A stretch of DNA of 64,000 nucleotides from Lojkania enalia. Its lineage: Eukaryota > Ascomycota > Dothideomycetes > Pleosporales. Made by a program: the position numbers and the translations under genes. The notes beneath the pieces are model-generated. The model did not search any database, was not told the origin of the DNA, and saw nothing but the letters and a program-made list of their open reading frames with translations. The DNA is taken from contig ML986676.1 in assembly GCA_010094045.1 (NCBI GenBank), forward strand, positions 1-64,000. The letters are read 5' to 3'. Below are positions 37,171-50,037 of the stretch, piece after piece (within the stretch, counting starts at the first letter, position 1; the number at the start of each line of letters is the position of its first letter).

Positions 37171-38245
37171 TTACCGCCGATTGATTAGATTGAGAAACTC
37201 TTCTCGGGTCTTTGCGGTCGACCTCATGCGGCCGAGCATGCAGCTTGTGACCGTACTGGTGCCAGTCTTTTGAACACCACGCATGACCATGCACAAGTGA
37301 CTTGATTCTACTACGACTGCGACGCCCTGGGGCTGAAGCATCTCGGAGAGGGCAAGAGCCACTTGCTTTGTTAATCGTTCTTGGACTTGTAGCCTTCGTG
37401 CGAACATCTCGGCGATTCTAGCAAGCTTGGAAAGGCCGATTACGCGACGATTCGGAATGTATCCAATGTGCATCTAGATGCGCAATCAGCTTGAATAGCT
37501 CTTCTAGATTATATTTAACGTACCTTGCCAGTGAAAGGGACAAGGTGATGCTCGCAAAGTGAAAATATCTCAATATCTTTCACAATGACAAGCTCGTCGT
37601 GGTCCTCATGGAACACTGCGCCATTGACGATATCGCGCAGATTCTCTTCATATCCCTTAGTGAAGAACAGCAAGGCTTTGGCATATCTCTCTGGGGTGTC
37701 CAGAAGGCCTTCTCGATCTGGGTCCTCCCCAACACACTCCAAGATTGTCCTAACTGCTCCTGCCAGTTTCGCTAGGCGCGCTTCCTTTTGCTCTTGGGTA
37801 GCTTCCTTTCGTTCCCTAGTGCCTCGACCTTGAACCAATTAGCCTCGCCTCTCATTGCCTCCTGTAGGTACTTACTAGGCCAGCTTAAGCCGTCAAAGTC
37901 AATCGTAGGATGCTGCGTGTAAGGGCTTTGAGCGCGGCTTGTCGCCAATGGAGTGCGGGCAGCGCCATCCTCTCTCCAGTGCTCAACCTCCGTGTCACTA
38001 TAAATGATATCGTGATGTTTATGATAGGCTGGGCTCTCCATGGCCGAAGTCGAGGACTTAGGAAAGTATCCGTTGGGGCTGTTGAAGTTGACAACCTGGC
38101 GACCGCGATTCGAGGTCTGGATGGCGGCATAGAGCGAATCGCGCTCTTTCTTGTCTCGAGCTTCGGTAGAGATGCTGAGCGGGGAGGGGCCATTTGTGAG
38201 GTGGGACGGAATGGCGGTCTTCTGTCTGAGCGGTGGGGAGTCCAT
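37171..38245 (-). CDS. FOL2: GTP cyclohydrolase I
   Basis: Converts GTP to 7,8-dihydroneopterin triphosphate, the first step of folate and tetrahydrobiopterin synthesis, as a homodecamer. Exons are 38245-37876, 37828-37524 and 37473-37171 (325 aa); introns are 47 and 50 bp and junctions rebuild [12 protein letters not shown] and FTGKMHIGY. The catalytic domain (about 135-325) has zinc ligands in CEHH (C215, H218) and SSHLC (C286). It also has [36 protein letters not shown] and the C-terminal [15 protein letters not shown]. The first 125 residues are a Ser-rich extension common in filamentous fungi, of unknown role. Confidence 0.95.
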
Positions 38246-40235
38246 AGCGGGAAAATCTAAGACTGCAGTGTTTGGGTGGAGGATACGGCTTCGTACTCGG
38301 CGGTGTTGTTGGTCTCCTAGGACGCTCAGGAAGCGGTCGAGGGCGCCAATGCCTGCGAATTGATACGGGACCGGGGCATGGTTTCGCGGGTCAGAACAGA
38401 GCAGTGACTGTTAAGAATCTCACCGGCAGGAAAGCGTTAGGGCGGGTTAGCGGCCGATTGACGTCGGTGCAGGGAGCCCCGGAAGTGTGACTGGTTGGAA
38501 TTTGGGTTCTGGTCCGAGCGCGCCTAGCGTCTAGGCAATCACGGGACCGCGCCAAGCCCGGCCGCCTTCGGGCTGTTGCCCCTGCACCAGGAAGGCACTC
38601 ACCGCAATCATCGCAATCACCGCAACACCTCACTCCATCGTCCTACAATGCATTCCCATCTCCCCGCAACCCTACTACGTATGTGTCTTCAACCCAGGTG
38701 CGTATGCCGTCGCTGCTGCACTTATCCTCTACTCCTAGGTTCATCATGTCGCGTACCGCGCGGCGACGGCGGCTCTGCGCAGGGTTCTTTCGTCTTGACC
38801 AAACCCCGCTTGCTTCATCGTAGGCCTATGTGCACTACATCCGCCCATCGAAGGCGCGTTGCTGTTCGAATCGCCCAAATAAGAGCTCAATACTGTTAAT
38901 CATGTTTCCGGGCTGTGCGGCTCGAGGAAAGTGCCTGAATGCGGAGGATAGAGGATGAGCACTGTGAAAGGGGGAGTGCAAAGGACTCCGTTTCTCTTCT
39001 TTCCCGCCATGACTGACCATGCAGAATGACCCTGTGTCGTACTGCAGCAACATTCGGCGTTAAATGCGTGGCCTCTTTGTTTTTCGTTCTTCCAGCTTGT
39101 TAGCGAGGAGGGCCTGTACCCTTCGTGCGCCACGTACCCTCACCTCAGGTCGGGTTCACCCCAGGCCATGGAGCCAACGTGCAAGCATGTTCTTCTATGG
39201 GCGGATCGCAGACGGCCGCTGACCTTTGTCGCGGCCTCTGCAGGGCAGGTGGGAATCAACGCCCGTCTCTGAGGACTGGTGCGAGTGCTTTTCACGGTAC
39301 GAACGAGGATGGATAGTAGCCTCCTGGGTCTGCTGCATCGGCCATGTTGGCGGTCCCTTCGAACTGCTCTGGAATTGTGCCGAGAGGGCAAGCAGCTATT
39401 GCGCGCATGCTTCGATCTTGATTTCGTCTGCGACCCTGCTGGACCAGCTTGTCTCCTAGTTGATCTGTAGTCCTTCGCTCAGATCACTGGTTCGAGCGTA
39501 TCGATACCGGCTGTTCTCTCAGACTATACCCTCGACCATCTGCAGAATAGTGTCAATCACTATTCTTCTACGGATTCGACCCGAGACAAAAGGAATCGCG
39601 ATTGTTCACTTTTGGTAGGACGCCGTCCGACCATCGCCTCACCTCTCAATTGCTCTACCATTCAGCGGGACAGTGCATAGTGCAGCTGGTATCACTGCAC
39701 TGCGCAGTCTGCCGTACAAGCGACGTTGGTTGCAGCATCGATAGATTGTGATTTATTGCCTGTGCCTCTAGATAGTTTCTATAAACTCACTACGCCGGAT
39801 CTATTGGGGCATTGCCCCACGGGAAGATGGAAACAAAGAAAGAAAACCCTGCGCAGAGCGAGGAGAAAGAAGAGACTGGTTTCTTCTGGGGCTTTTGCGA
39901 TATCTCGCTTTTGCCGCTTGATCAGCGAGCGGTCCTCCGCGGTCACGGGGTCTTGGCCCGATTCGGGCGCGGGTAGGCAAAGGCTGCAGGCTCAAGGGCA
40001 AAGCCAACAGCGCGAACTCACTCACCCTAGCGAAAGCGAAAAGCGCACCTGTGAACGAGACCTTGCGGCGGTTACTGGATATTTCCCGATTCATTATTCT
40101 TGTCCGTCTCTTCTTTCGGCGCAGATAAGGCTCCAGGGCCTAAGGCAGATCTTGACGCTCGGCTAGGCCGTGACACTTAGACCCGCGAACTGTCGATGCC
40201 ATCATTCACCCACTTCTGATGCAACTCCAGTCTAC
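38246..40235. other. gene-free interval between FOL2 and CTK1-like genes
   Basis: 2 kb between divergent genes, so it contains both promoters. Short frames on both strands show no family signature. The frame 40170-40235 is in phase with the kinase ORF and could be an alternative 22-codon N-terminal extension. Confidence 0.5.
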
Positions 40236-43200
40236 ATGGCCGGGTTGCGACGGGCCCAGGATATAGATAAGTGGAGACCAGAGGAACCGACCATCAGAGA
40301 CAGAGAACGGGAGCGGTCGCGGGACAGGCTCAGCGACATCAGGGCATTGTCACCGCCGCCACGCGGTGCGCGGGACACCCCCAGACGACACCAACACGAA
40401 TCCGACGCTCGTTCATCTACGAAGCACACCAGAGGACGATCGCGGGAGAGGAGCTTGAGTAAGGACAGAGCGCGTCGCCGTAGTCGTGGGTACTCGAGGG
40501 AGGTTCGGTACCGCTCATCCAGAGGAAGGGCGCCCAGCTCAGACAGGGTTGGGCACTCACACCGGCATCACCACCACGAACGTCGCGACACTTCTGCATC
40601 TTCGAAACGCCACCGTAGCCGCTCTGCATCGTTCCATCGGGACTCCCATAGAAGAACCAAGCGGAAGAGGAGTCGCAGCACGGAGCGTTCGAAATCCAGG
40701 ACAAGGCAGGCAGATTCCTCGCATCGATCTACCGATAGGGCATATTCACCTCGACCTCCCCGCTCCGACCGCGACCGGCCCGCTCGACGGCCAACGCCCG
40801 ACTCGTACATACCGCCTTCATCATCTCGACGCCGTTCTCGGTCGGCGGATTCACTCTATAGGCACACGTCCCACAAAACACGGAGGAGGTCAGTCTCGCC
40901 AGACAAGAGGTCCAGACGAGACGAATCACCCCGCCGTCATTCACCAAGGAGGCATCACAAGCGTCGTTATACACCTTCCGTAGAGGATAGGGAAAGGAGC
41001 CACAAGCGCCCCTCAACACGGGACAGGGACAGCAGTCATAGTCACAATCCCTCGCGTAAGCACGCTCGATCGCGTTCGCCTCGCCGCAGGCGCTCTCCTA
41101 CTCCTATTAGGAGAGTTTCCCCCCGTCCGTCGAAACGTGAACGAGATTCGTCAGCAAGGGACCGGTCTCCACGGGCCCTTGCTCCTCGTCATTGGTCTCG
41201 GTCACCGTCCCATTCCTCTAGACACGAGAGAAAATCGGACAAGGAGTACAGCGGCAGCATACTAGAAAAGACGAACAAAACCACCTCTGGGAGAGGTTCT
41301 CCTCTCCCTGATCTAGGCCATTCTTCAGACGCCCAGAAATCTAAAGGAGACTCCGAAATGAGGGGAGCCTACTATCATCAAGGTCGAGCACAGCGGCCCG
41401 GTGTGGATAGTCATGCGAACTTCTCGCACTCTCCACCTTACATGGCGCCGAACCAATATTCCCCACAGGGCCAGTCACCTTATCACAATGGTAGGGGCGG
41501 ATGGAGCGGTCAGTCTCATCAGTATCCCAGTCAGGGGTGAGTAGGCTCAGAAATTTCCATCTTCTTCTCCAGCTGACATGATCCAGGTCCCCTGCGCACG
41601 CCTACTCGCCCAACCAGTCTCCATATCATCAGAATTACTCTTCCCAAGGCCAGTATTATGCGAACCAGTCATATCAGGGATCGCAGATGCAGTCCGGATT
41701 CCAGGGACCTACTTATCGAGGGGGGCATGGCGGAGGATTTCGGGGCAACCATTTCAACGGTCCGGATCGGCGGTTGTCTGGTCCCGGGCCGAGTACCGGC
41801 TACACGCCTATGCAAACCCCGCGAGGCCGGGGCGCTCCGACACAATTTTCAAATCTCTCATGGACACCGACAGCGGGCACACGAGGTGGTCGTCCTGCGA
41901 CTGAGGCTCCGCGTCATCCGGCAGCTACTTCTCAAGCACCTGCGAGCGCTCAAGGAGCCGAGCCGGCGTTATCATCTGTAGACGCAGACGACAACCCCTT
42001 CCGGCCTTCAAAAGACTTACGAGTTGAAGATGAAGGGCCCAAAGAAGAGAAGAAGATGCCGCCACCAACCAAGCCAGCTGGAGCATCTTCTCAACCCAAA
42101 GGCTTCAGTTTCTCACTGAAGACAAAAAACCCTGTCCCTCCAACGAGCCAAGCTAAAACAGATCCGGACCCCAAAGATCGAGCGGAGCCGCTGGCGAAAG
42201 AATCAATTCTTGATCCCAAGTCAAAAGCAACATCGAGCAGAGAACCCCTCCGATACCCTTCGGACTCGAGAGGTGATCGAGACCGCGACAGGGAACGAGA
42301 CTACGACCGAGACAGAGATAGGGATAGGGATAGAGATCGAGACCAAGATCGAGACCGAGACCGGGATCGAGATCGGGACCGAGAGTACCGAGACAAGGAC
42401 CGTCGGTATGACAAGTACGACAAGTACGATAGCTATTACGACAGGAAACCCAGCCATCGAGATACCCGTGATACACGAGACTCGAGGGATACCCGAGATG
42501 CAAGAGATGCGAGAGATAGTTATCGAGAAAGACATTACCGAGATCCGAGAGAGGTACGGGACGCTCGAGACTCTCCTCGGGACTATGATCGTAGAGATCA
42601 GTGGGCCGGTCGACGACCCGATTCGCGAACCGACAGTCGAGTAGAGCGAAGAGAGCCTCCGCCAGATACACCTAAGACCAAGATTGTAACGAAGAAACGC
42701 ACGAAATCGCGACCCACGCTCAGCCCTGAGTTTGCAGCCTCAGAGTCGGTATACTATCGGAAGCCCGGGAATGAGTCTGTTGTGGGGTCTGGAACATTCG
42801 GAAAGGTATTTAAAGGTGTCCACGTCTATACAAAGGACATGGTTGCCCTCAAGAAGATCAGGATGGAGGGTGAACGCGATGGCGTAAGTCTGGTCACATA
42901 TTTTTAGATATTCTACGCGCTAACGAAGAGTAGTTTCCTATTACTGCGATTCGAGAGATCAAGCTCTTACAATCCCTTAACCACGACAACATTGTGAGGT
43001 TGCAAGAAGTCATGGTGGAGAAGAATGATTGCTTTATGGTCTTTGAATACCTGTCTCACGACCTGACCGGCTTGCTGAATCACCCAACATTCAAACTAGA
43101 CCAAGCAATGAAGAAGGATCTGGCTAAGCAGATGTTCGAAGGCCTTGATTACCTTCATCGGCGAGGTGTACTTCACCGAGACATCAAAGCGGCCAACATT

Positions 43201-43923
43201 CTAGTCAGTAATACCGGGCAGCTCAAAATCGCCGACTTTGGGTTGGCACGATTCTACGCAAAAAGGAGCAAGCTTGATTACACGAACCGGGTCATCACGA
43301 TCTGGTACCGTTCACCAGAACTGCTTCTAGGGGAGACACAATATGGTCCTGCGGTAGATATCTGGTCTGCGTCCTGCGTCCTGGTGGAGATCTTCACGAA
43401 ACATGCCATTTTCCCGGGCGACGGCGGGGAGATCAACCAATTGGACAAGATCTATAATGTGTTGGGCACGCCGACGGTGCAGGACTGGCCGGGCATTGTC
43501 GACATGCAGTGGTTCGAGCTCCTGCGGCCGACGGAGAAGAAGGCGAGCACTTTTGCGGAGAAGTACAAGGAAAGAGTGAGCCCTGCGGCATTTGACCTGT
43601 TGAGCGCCATGTTCCAATTCGACCCTGCGGCCCGGCCGAGCGCGTCGGATGTCCTGGAGCATCCGTACTTTACAGCTGAGCAGCCGGCGCCGAGACGAGC
43701 GGATGCGCTCAAGGAGCTGGAAGGTGACTGGCATGAGTTCGAGAGCAAGGCGCTGAGGAAGGAGAAGGAGAGAAAGGAAAAAGAGAGGCAGGATAAAGAG
43801 TTCAGGAGGGTGGCTAGAGAGGAGCTGCAGCGCAAGGATGTGGAGAAGCGAAGAGCAGAATCCGCAGCGGAGCCTGAGCGGGAGGCTAAGCGGGTGAGAA
43901 GTAGCGATGGGGCTCAGGCATGA
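40236..43923 (+). CDS. CTK1: CTK1/CDK12-type RNA polymerase II CTD kinase
   Basis: Cyclin-dependent kinase of the Ctk1/Lsk1/CDK12 group, which phosphorylates Ser2 of the RNA polymerase II tail during elongation. Exons are 40236-41536, 41587-42883 and 42934-43923 (1195 aa); an in-frame ATG at 40170 would add 22 residues. The first 430 residues are Arg/Ser-rich (SRSRS, RRRSRS), resembling SR splicing factors. Residues of about 435-560 are Gln/Tyr/Gly-rich. An Asp-Arg repeat block lies at about 42270-42600 nt. The kinase domain (about 822-1112) has GSGTFGKVF, the VALKK lysine and the cyclin-binding helix PITAIREIKLLQSL. It also has HRDIKAANIL, DFGLARFYA, an activation segment with the TNRVITIWYRSPELLLG threonine, and GTP-type ending PYF. 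The C-terminal tail is a charged Glu/Lys/Arg helix. PITAIRE with HRDIKAANIL supports CTK1/CDK12/CDK9-like; the RS arm favours CTK1 over BUR1. Confidence 0.88.
42270..42600 (+). repeat. Asp-Arg codon minisatellite in CTK1-like gene
   Basis: Near-tandem GAYCGAGAY/GAYMGRGAY hexamers encode alternating Asp-Arg (DRDRDRDRD) and then RDTRDSRDTRD patterns. The repeat stays in frame. Such arrays vary in length between strains. Confidence 0.8.
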
Positions 43924-44378
43924 TGCGTAATAGGGATAGGATGGGATGGGGCTAAGGAAGGGTAATGGGTATTTTGTCTCGATGATGGCTGGAGATGTAG
44001 CCACTGTTGTGTGCGGTCAGGATGCGTGGATAGCCATTATGTCTTGCTCATCATCATAAGCATGTCCGATTGAGCTGGCTAGGGTTTGGCATTCTGGATA
44101 TGGTGTTTAGGTGAGATTAGGTGATTGGATGATGCCTCGGCATGAACTCTTTTTCCCCAAAGTAGGCCAGCCTTTTTGTGAGTGGGTGCTGATGCTGATG
44201 GCGCGATGATTGATTGGCTCATAGAAATAGCCAAGGTACCTTATTCAAAGTAATTTATTCTGGGTATATATAACGTAGTAGATTCTACTGTGTTTCGGAC
44301 AAATGTGTGGCCGTCATGCGTGACTGGTCTTATCTTGCTGATGGATGAGGCGAGAAGTGCGGGTTATGGGGTACGGTT

Positions 44379-44417
44379 GGGGGGGGGGGGGACCCTCTGG
44401 GGGGGGGGGGGGGGGGG
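44379..44417 (+). repeat. poly-G runs (13 and 19 G)
   Basis: Two uninterrupted G tracts, 44379-44391 and 44399-44417, are separated by ACCCTCT. They could form a G-quadruplex. Exact lengths in a real genome are prone to sequencing error. Confidence 0.8.
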
Positions 44418-46529
44418 CTGAGCTGGGTGGAGGACAGATGTGTGCATACGCCTGTGGGATGGATAGCATAGTCTGGAGTAGGAATGGGATTCTTTTAGGG
44501 CACTGGGGTTTAGGACTGCGGATGTCTTGGGGGATGGCCCGTGTGTGTGTATGTGTGTGTGTGTGTATACGAGAATGAACGAGTTGGGCGGGATATTTGG
44601 CGAGGCTATTTCTTTTCTATTTTTCTTTCCTTGGTGTATACGAAATGGGGGCTTGGTGGATGTGGTGATGAGGTGAGGATTGGCATACTGTGCCTATGTA
44701 CACGGCTGTAAAAGGCTGTTGATGCGATGGGTGGATCGTTTAGTTCCCAAGCGGGGTTGGTTTGGTTTCTTGGGGTTGGCGTTGGGGCGTTGTGTTGTGT
44801 TGTGTGGCTGTGAGGATGGATGACTGGGGAGATATTATAACTGAGGGAGGAATATTCGATGCTAGGTTCTTATGGGATCTGGTTCTCTTTATTTTTATTT
44901 TATACATTGATTTCTTTTTCTTGTCCTAGGTTTTGAGGGTAGTGGAGGTTTGACGGGGGTACCTAGTGTTCCTTTTTGTTCATCATGATGCTGTACCGTG
45001 TACTAACTGTGCCTACATAAGTAGCCTTGTCAGACTTTGGCGGCATGGCTCGAGCGTTCGAGTCGGATGAATGGATAACTGGCCTTTTTTCTAAAAGCGA
45101 GCGTTATGTGAGCATTTTCGTTCCTAGTCCTTTCTCATTCTAGATGGAGGAAGTTCGTTGCAAGGCGTATATTGGTGCTACAAGAACCAAAACCAAACCG
45201 AACTCCTTCCTTCTCCGGCTCCCTATTCCTCGGATCAAATTAGTCGAGTGTTGCACAACGGACTTTTTTCTTTCAACACGGCGACACGGTCGCACGTCAC
45301 AAAGGGGCGTGGCAAGACTCCGATGGTGGAGGGCGTGCTGATTGGCCGGACTCGGACAATATCTGTCGTGCGGAAAGTGCGTGCTGTGCGTATATATCGG
45401 GGCTGCAGGGCGGCTGTTGAGGGCGGAAGAGTAGCAGAGCAGCACGCCCCACGCCTCTTGTCTGCATACACTTATCTACGCGCTATTGGATGTGCTGGTG
45501 TTGAGCGCTGCTGATCGGCGGCGCGGGTTCGTATGGAGGTAAGCGTTTCAGAGTAGATCAATTTGGCCTGTAGAGTGAATGAATGGGGGATGTGTGGTCA
45601 GAGGACCACTCGGCATGTGCAAGCAGCTGGGTGTGCGGGCTGCTGAGGCGGAGTGCACTGGCCGACTTTCCAATCTATACAAAGTGCTGCGGCTGCATGG
45701 GGGCGCCTCCGATGGTGGACTGGGGAGGCGGGCTGTGAATGGTGGGCGGAATTGCGCGATCGGCTGGGGTTTGCTGCGACTGTGTCTATTCCTGGACCGT
45801 CAACTTAGAGGGTAGAGTAAGTACTTAGTTAGGCAATATAAGGACGGCGCCGGATTTCTTGCGACTCGACTCCGTCTGGATGCGGATGCGGATGCGGATG
45901 CGAGGCATGCGTGCCAGTCCGCAGCTTCAGCGGAGCGGAGCGCTGTCCGACATACGGAGCTCGTAGATGGGCACCGCTCAGGGCTGGCGTTGGTTGTGCT
46001 GGCTGTGCTGCTATTTTTTGGGCTCACGAGAGCGCGGCCCGTATTCTACTAGGTGTTTGCTCAGGGAGGGCGCGAGCTCGAATCGAAGCACGCAGTCGAT
46101 ACTGTATGAACTACTAAGTGTGCTGGTAACCGTGCTGGCAACTGTACCGGTACCAGGTACCAGCCTTGGGGGCCGGAAAAGGGTCCGCCAGGCCTGTCTT
46201 CACGTCACCGCTACAACGGGTAGAACGGTTCCCTGTTCCGGATGTGGCGCCAGGCTCGACTCCACACTGCCCGCATCGTCGTAGCGAGACGGCAAGAAAA
46301 TGGAGCCCGTCTCCACTGGCGACGGCGCAAAGTGTGAGTGGCTGTCGCCCCTGAGCAAGTGCATTCTGGCGGGCGGCAGAGACGATGGAAAGTGGAAAGG
46401 TACAGGCACGGGCACGGCAGATGGACAGGAGGCCAGCCTGCCTGGGACTCGTGCGTGTTGCTGCAATTATGCAGACTGGGCTGGCTCTCATCTGCCTCAG
46501 ACTTCTCACTAGAAGATGGCGGAGCAGCA

Positions 46530-46530
46530 T

Positions 46531-46570
<40 letters not shown>
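46530..46570 (+). repeat. CAG trinucleotide run
   Basis: About 13 near-perfect CAG units with one CAA interruption, in non-coding DNA. Frames on both strands are open only because of the repeat. Confidence 0.8.
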
Positions 46571-47536
46571 TAGTCTAGCAGCATCCAGCTATGGCAATAG
46601 TCCATCCACCCACCTGGGGACCATGGCCGCTGCGGTCCACGAGCTCAGGGACGACAGCGACAGGACGACGTAGTGTGTGCCGCAACGCCTCGCAGTCCCT
46701 GAAACACTTCCACCTGGCCAATCCCGTGCCGCAGCCTCCCACACCACCTGCACCACACCGAGCCCAGAGCGACAGCGGCCTGGAAAATATCTTCGTCTTC
46801 GCCTTCGCCTTCGTCTTGGTCCAGCAACTCCTCCCTCCCTCCCTCCTGCCTCCTCCTTCCTGGCTGGCGGGCCCACGTCTACATTCTCTGTTCATATACG
46901 GGCCCCTGGGAAGTCCCTTAGAGCTCCTAAAATCCATCTCCACCGTCCTAAGGGCTCTCCTGCTACTGCTGCTGCTACCGCCCGCTAGAGCTGCGCGGAG
47001 AGGCCCGCAAGAGGAGATTGCTGGCTTCTAGCGTCCACGTCCTGCCCGCGCCAGCTGACTCTCGTGCTCGTTTCGTGCTCGTCTAGTGTACTTGAAACCC
47101 ACCACCAGCCTGCCCTGCCTGGCCTCGCGCACAGACTCTGGTTCGTCCGCAATATAGATGGATTAAACATCCCGGATATTGCTCCTTAGGCTTGCGATTG
47201 CGATCCCGCCCTCGCCCCTCCATCGTCCATCGGGCAGTTATCCTGGCCGCCAGCACACACTCAACGCCAAAGCCTGTGACTGGGAGTGTTTGGTTCCTCA
47301 TACTCCCGCTGCCTCTGGTGAGTCTCCTTCCAAGGTTCCTCCGTCGGCCTTCCGCCCTGTGCTCCTGTGTGCTCCTTCGCCTACGCACTTCTCTTACCAT
47401 TGCTGCCGTGCCCTTGTGCGCCTTCGGTTTCACGCCTGCACGGCACGCCAGCTCTTCACATAACTATCACCACGCCCGTCCTGAGCGAGAGCCCTCTCAA
47501 GCACAGCGCCCTAACAATCCTCCCCTTGCAGTAACC

Positions 47537-48931
47537 ATGGTGGACGTCGCCGTCTCCGCCCAGCTCCAGCAATGGACCTTCGAAAAACCCACTACCACCA
47601 CCACAACGACGCTCGTCCGCCCCGACCGCTCTGGCAGCTCAGCGTCGTCCCCCGATCTGTACAACAACGACCCGGAGACCCTGCGGATAGACGCCGCTGC
47701 TGTGGACGAGCCCCAGCGCCTGGATTCCAACGAGTCGCTTTCCCTCCAGGAGCGGTACCTGTCGTCTGAGGAGGACTTGTCCCCCATGGAAATGGACTCT
47801 GAATCCGACTTCGAAGACGACGTCAGCATCCACGACTTTCAAGAGCAATGTCTCTCGGCACGCAAGATGTCCATCTCCAAAGTCGAGGCCGGCAAGAGCT
47901 GCGACTTGGCCGTCATGGTGTCGTACGTGTCTGCTGGTCGCCCAAAGATGATCGACCTTGCAACCGGTGGTTCGCCAATCCGCGAGACGACCCAACGGTC
48001 AGCCTCACTTGCACAGCTACCAATCGCAGCCATTAGCAAGCTGCGGAAAGCGGATGGTGCCTCACGACATTCATTCGTTGCTGCCACACGGAGTGCCACG
48101 ACCAGTCGTTCGAGCTCCCCCGTGTGCGAGGTACGACGACCATCGACTGGACATATTCCCTTCTCCCACAACAACAGCTCTCTACGAATCGCAGACTCGT
48201 CTTCTTCCTTTACGGATGGCTCTGTACGGAGTAGCTCCCCTCCCGCATCCGAAGACTCAACTCGTCCAGCTAGCGCAGCAACGTCACACCCTCCACCACG
48301 ATCATCCCTCTACATCTCTTCAACCGTTAACACTACCAATAACCAGAGCACTTCGTCATCGCGGATCCCCTTCCCACCTCTCACACCGCTCTCGCCCGAG
48401 CCTCACTCGTTCCTAAGCTCGGATCCGTACGAGAACTCTACAACATCTGCTGCATCTCCTATTATCAAATCCGGTGCTCACAAGCGTCTCCGAAGCATAT
48501 CGCAAAGGCTTTCCCTCGCCAAAATCGCAATCACTCCATCAACAAAGAAATGGGACTCCCGAGTCAATGGCAGACCAGGCATGCCCCCCACACCAGCCAC
48601 CCCCTACACGCCCATGACTCCGATGACCGCCCCTCCGACAACTACCTCCAATTCCGTCTCCTCCCCCAAGAACCGCCTCCGTCGCAACTCCAGAGCGTCG
48701 CGCCCATCCTCCATGCGCGGACCCTCCCCTGAGACCCCCCCGGTCCCCATCCTACACCCGGCGCCGCAGCCTCGCAGGCCCGCTCAGAAACTGGTGCCCC
48801 GTGGCGCCGGTGAGCGCGAGCCGATCCTCGAGCTCCCGCCCTGTCCGGACGAGAGCGAGACCGTGGAACCGGTAGCCGAGGTCAAGGTTAAGAGGGTGAG
48901 GAAGAGGAAGAGTTTGATGGATTTGCTGTGA
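47537..48931 (+). CDS. Ser/Pro-rich unknown fungal protein
   Basis: 464-aa protein that I do not recognise. The start is the ACCATGG at 47537 (MVDVAVSAQLQQWTFEKP), preceded 6 bp upstream by an acceptor-like CCCCTTGCAG. The frame is open 115 codons further upstream, but that part is CT-rich leader-like sequence. An acidic segment (about 65-100, SSEEDLSPMEMDSESDFEDD) precedes a more ordered stretch (about 100-150). That stretch (DFQEQCLSARKMSI, KSCDLAVMVSYVSAGRPKMIDL) looks like the conserved core. The remainder is disordered, Ser/Thr/Pro-rich with many SP/TP sites, ending in a basic KVKRVRKRKSLMDLL tail that could be a nuclear signal. A regulatory or cytoskeletal role is possible, but the sequence gives no direct evidence. 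Confidence 0.75.
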   Translation: MVDVAVSAQLQQWTFEKPTTTTTTTLVRPDRSGSSASSPDLYNNDPETLRIDAAAVDEPQRLDSNESLSLQERYLSSEEDLSPMEMDSESDFEDDVSIHDFQEQCLSARKMSISKVEAGKSCDLAVMVSYVSAGRPKMIDLATGGSPIRETTQRSASLAQLPIAAISKLRKADGASRHSFVAATRSATTSRSSSPVCEVRRPSTGHIPFSHNNSSLRIADSSSSFTDGSVRSSSPPASEDSTRPASAATSHPPPRSSLYISSTVNTTNNQSTSSSRIPFPPLTPLSPEPHSFLSSDPYENSTTSAASPIIKSGAHKRLRSISQRLSLAKIAITPSTKKWDSRVNGRPGMPPTPATPYTPMTPMTAPPTTTSNSVSSPKNRLRRNSRASRPSSMRGPSPETPPVPILHPAPQPRRPAQKLVPRGAGEREPILELPPCPDESETVEPVAEVKVKRVRKRKSLMDLL

Positions 48932-49967
48932 ACGGTACAGTACGGTGCCAAGATATCGTATACGATTTACATCGCCTCTGGAACGAATGCAATGCGATGC
49001 ATGGATATGCATGTTTGCATTATTACATAAATCTTCGGGTGGGGACTGGCGTTTGCTTTGGTTTCCTTGGCTTCATGATTCATGCGAGATTGTTGGCGTC
49101 CCGCGACTCCCGATGCCGAGTAACTTTATCCGTTTTGGAAAAATTTGGGGTTGTGGGTCGACCCTGTTGCGCTACATGTTTTGGATCGGCGTTTGTTTCT
49201 TGGTATGAGGAGTTTTTGCATTTGAACCTGATGACGGTCTGGCGTTTTTGGCAGTGGTTGCCTCGGGGATTTAGATGTATCTCTGTTTTTTATTCTTTTT
49301 TAACTTGTTTCGAGACGATACCCGCGCCGCTTTGAGTTGGTTGGCGGCATACTACTACTTATTCTCTTCATCATCACTCGCTGGGTATGCATACATACAA
49401 TATCACGGTATGTAGGTTGTTTTTAGTTTTCTTGGATGTTGTATGTATGCAGGGTAGTGGATTGATTGTGATTCAAGGTGTGAGGATGCGATGATATGAA
49501 TACATTATTTCATTGTTCATGTCTGTATATATCTATTTGTGGTGGGTCGGTAGATGTATCAGCACGATCAAAGACGATTTGTTTCTCGCCTGGAGCTACG
49601 AAAATTGCTTTCGCAGTGCTGCGCAGTTGCTCCGCGCTTCGTTGCACAATCATCATTCATCACAGCATCTCGTTCCTCACGCCATCGTATCACATCGAGA
49701 TCAATATTAACAGCGCTATACACAAGTATCTCGACCCACGTGCCCACAAGTGTGTACCATGTCCTACTCACTTCCCCGACGCTGGCTCAGCTATTTGCAT
49801 TCCCCCCACCCAAATCAATCAATGAATCCCTCAATCCATCTGTCTATTCTAAAAGAATCAGGCGATGAATAGAATAAATTATCGGTTTAAGAACGAATGG
49901 AACATCAATTCCCGTATCCGCCTCCATGCATAATCGCAACTACACTTTCATCTGACATATCTACCTA

Positions 49968-50037
<70 letters not shown>

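Larger units (their letters stand above)
43924..47536. other. 3.6-kb gene-free interval with simple repeats
   Basis: Contains poly-G runs (about 44379-44417), a TG run (about 44537-44568), GGATGC hexamers (about 45879-45901), a CAG run (about 46530-46570) and CCTCC runs. Long overlapping frames on both strands at 45800-47050 reflect repeat and GC composition. The right end is probably 5' UTR of the gene starting at 47537; a CCCCTTGCAG acceptor-like site lies 6 bp before that ATG and suggests a 5' UTR intron. Confidence 0.5.

Noticed and set aside
38648..38800. Possible micro-gene starting ATGCATTCCCATCTC with splice-like sites
   Set aside because: The shortest intron needed would be about 20 bp and no spliced frame resembles a known small protein.
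39480..39515. GGTTCGAGCG, another B-box-like site
   Set aside because: The T-stem does not close and there is no acceptor stem.
45800..47031. Several overlapping 60-150-codon frames on both strands
   Set aside because: Explained by CAG and GC repeats that keep all frames open.
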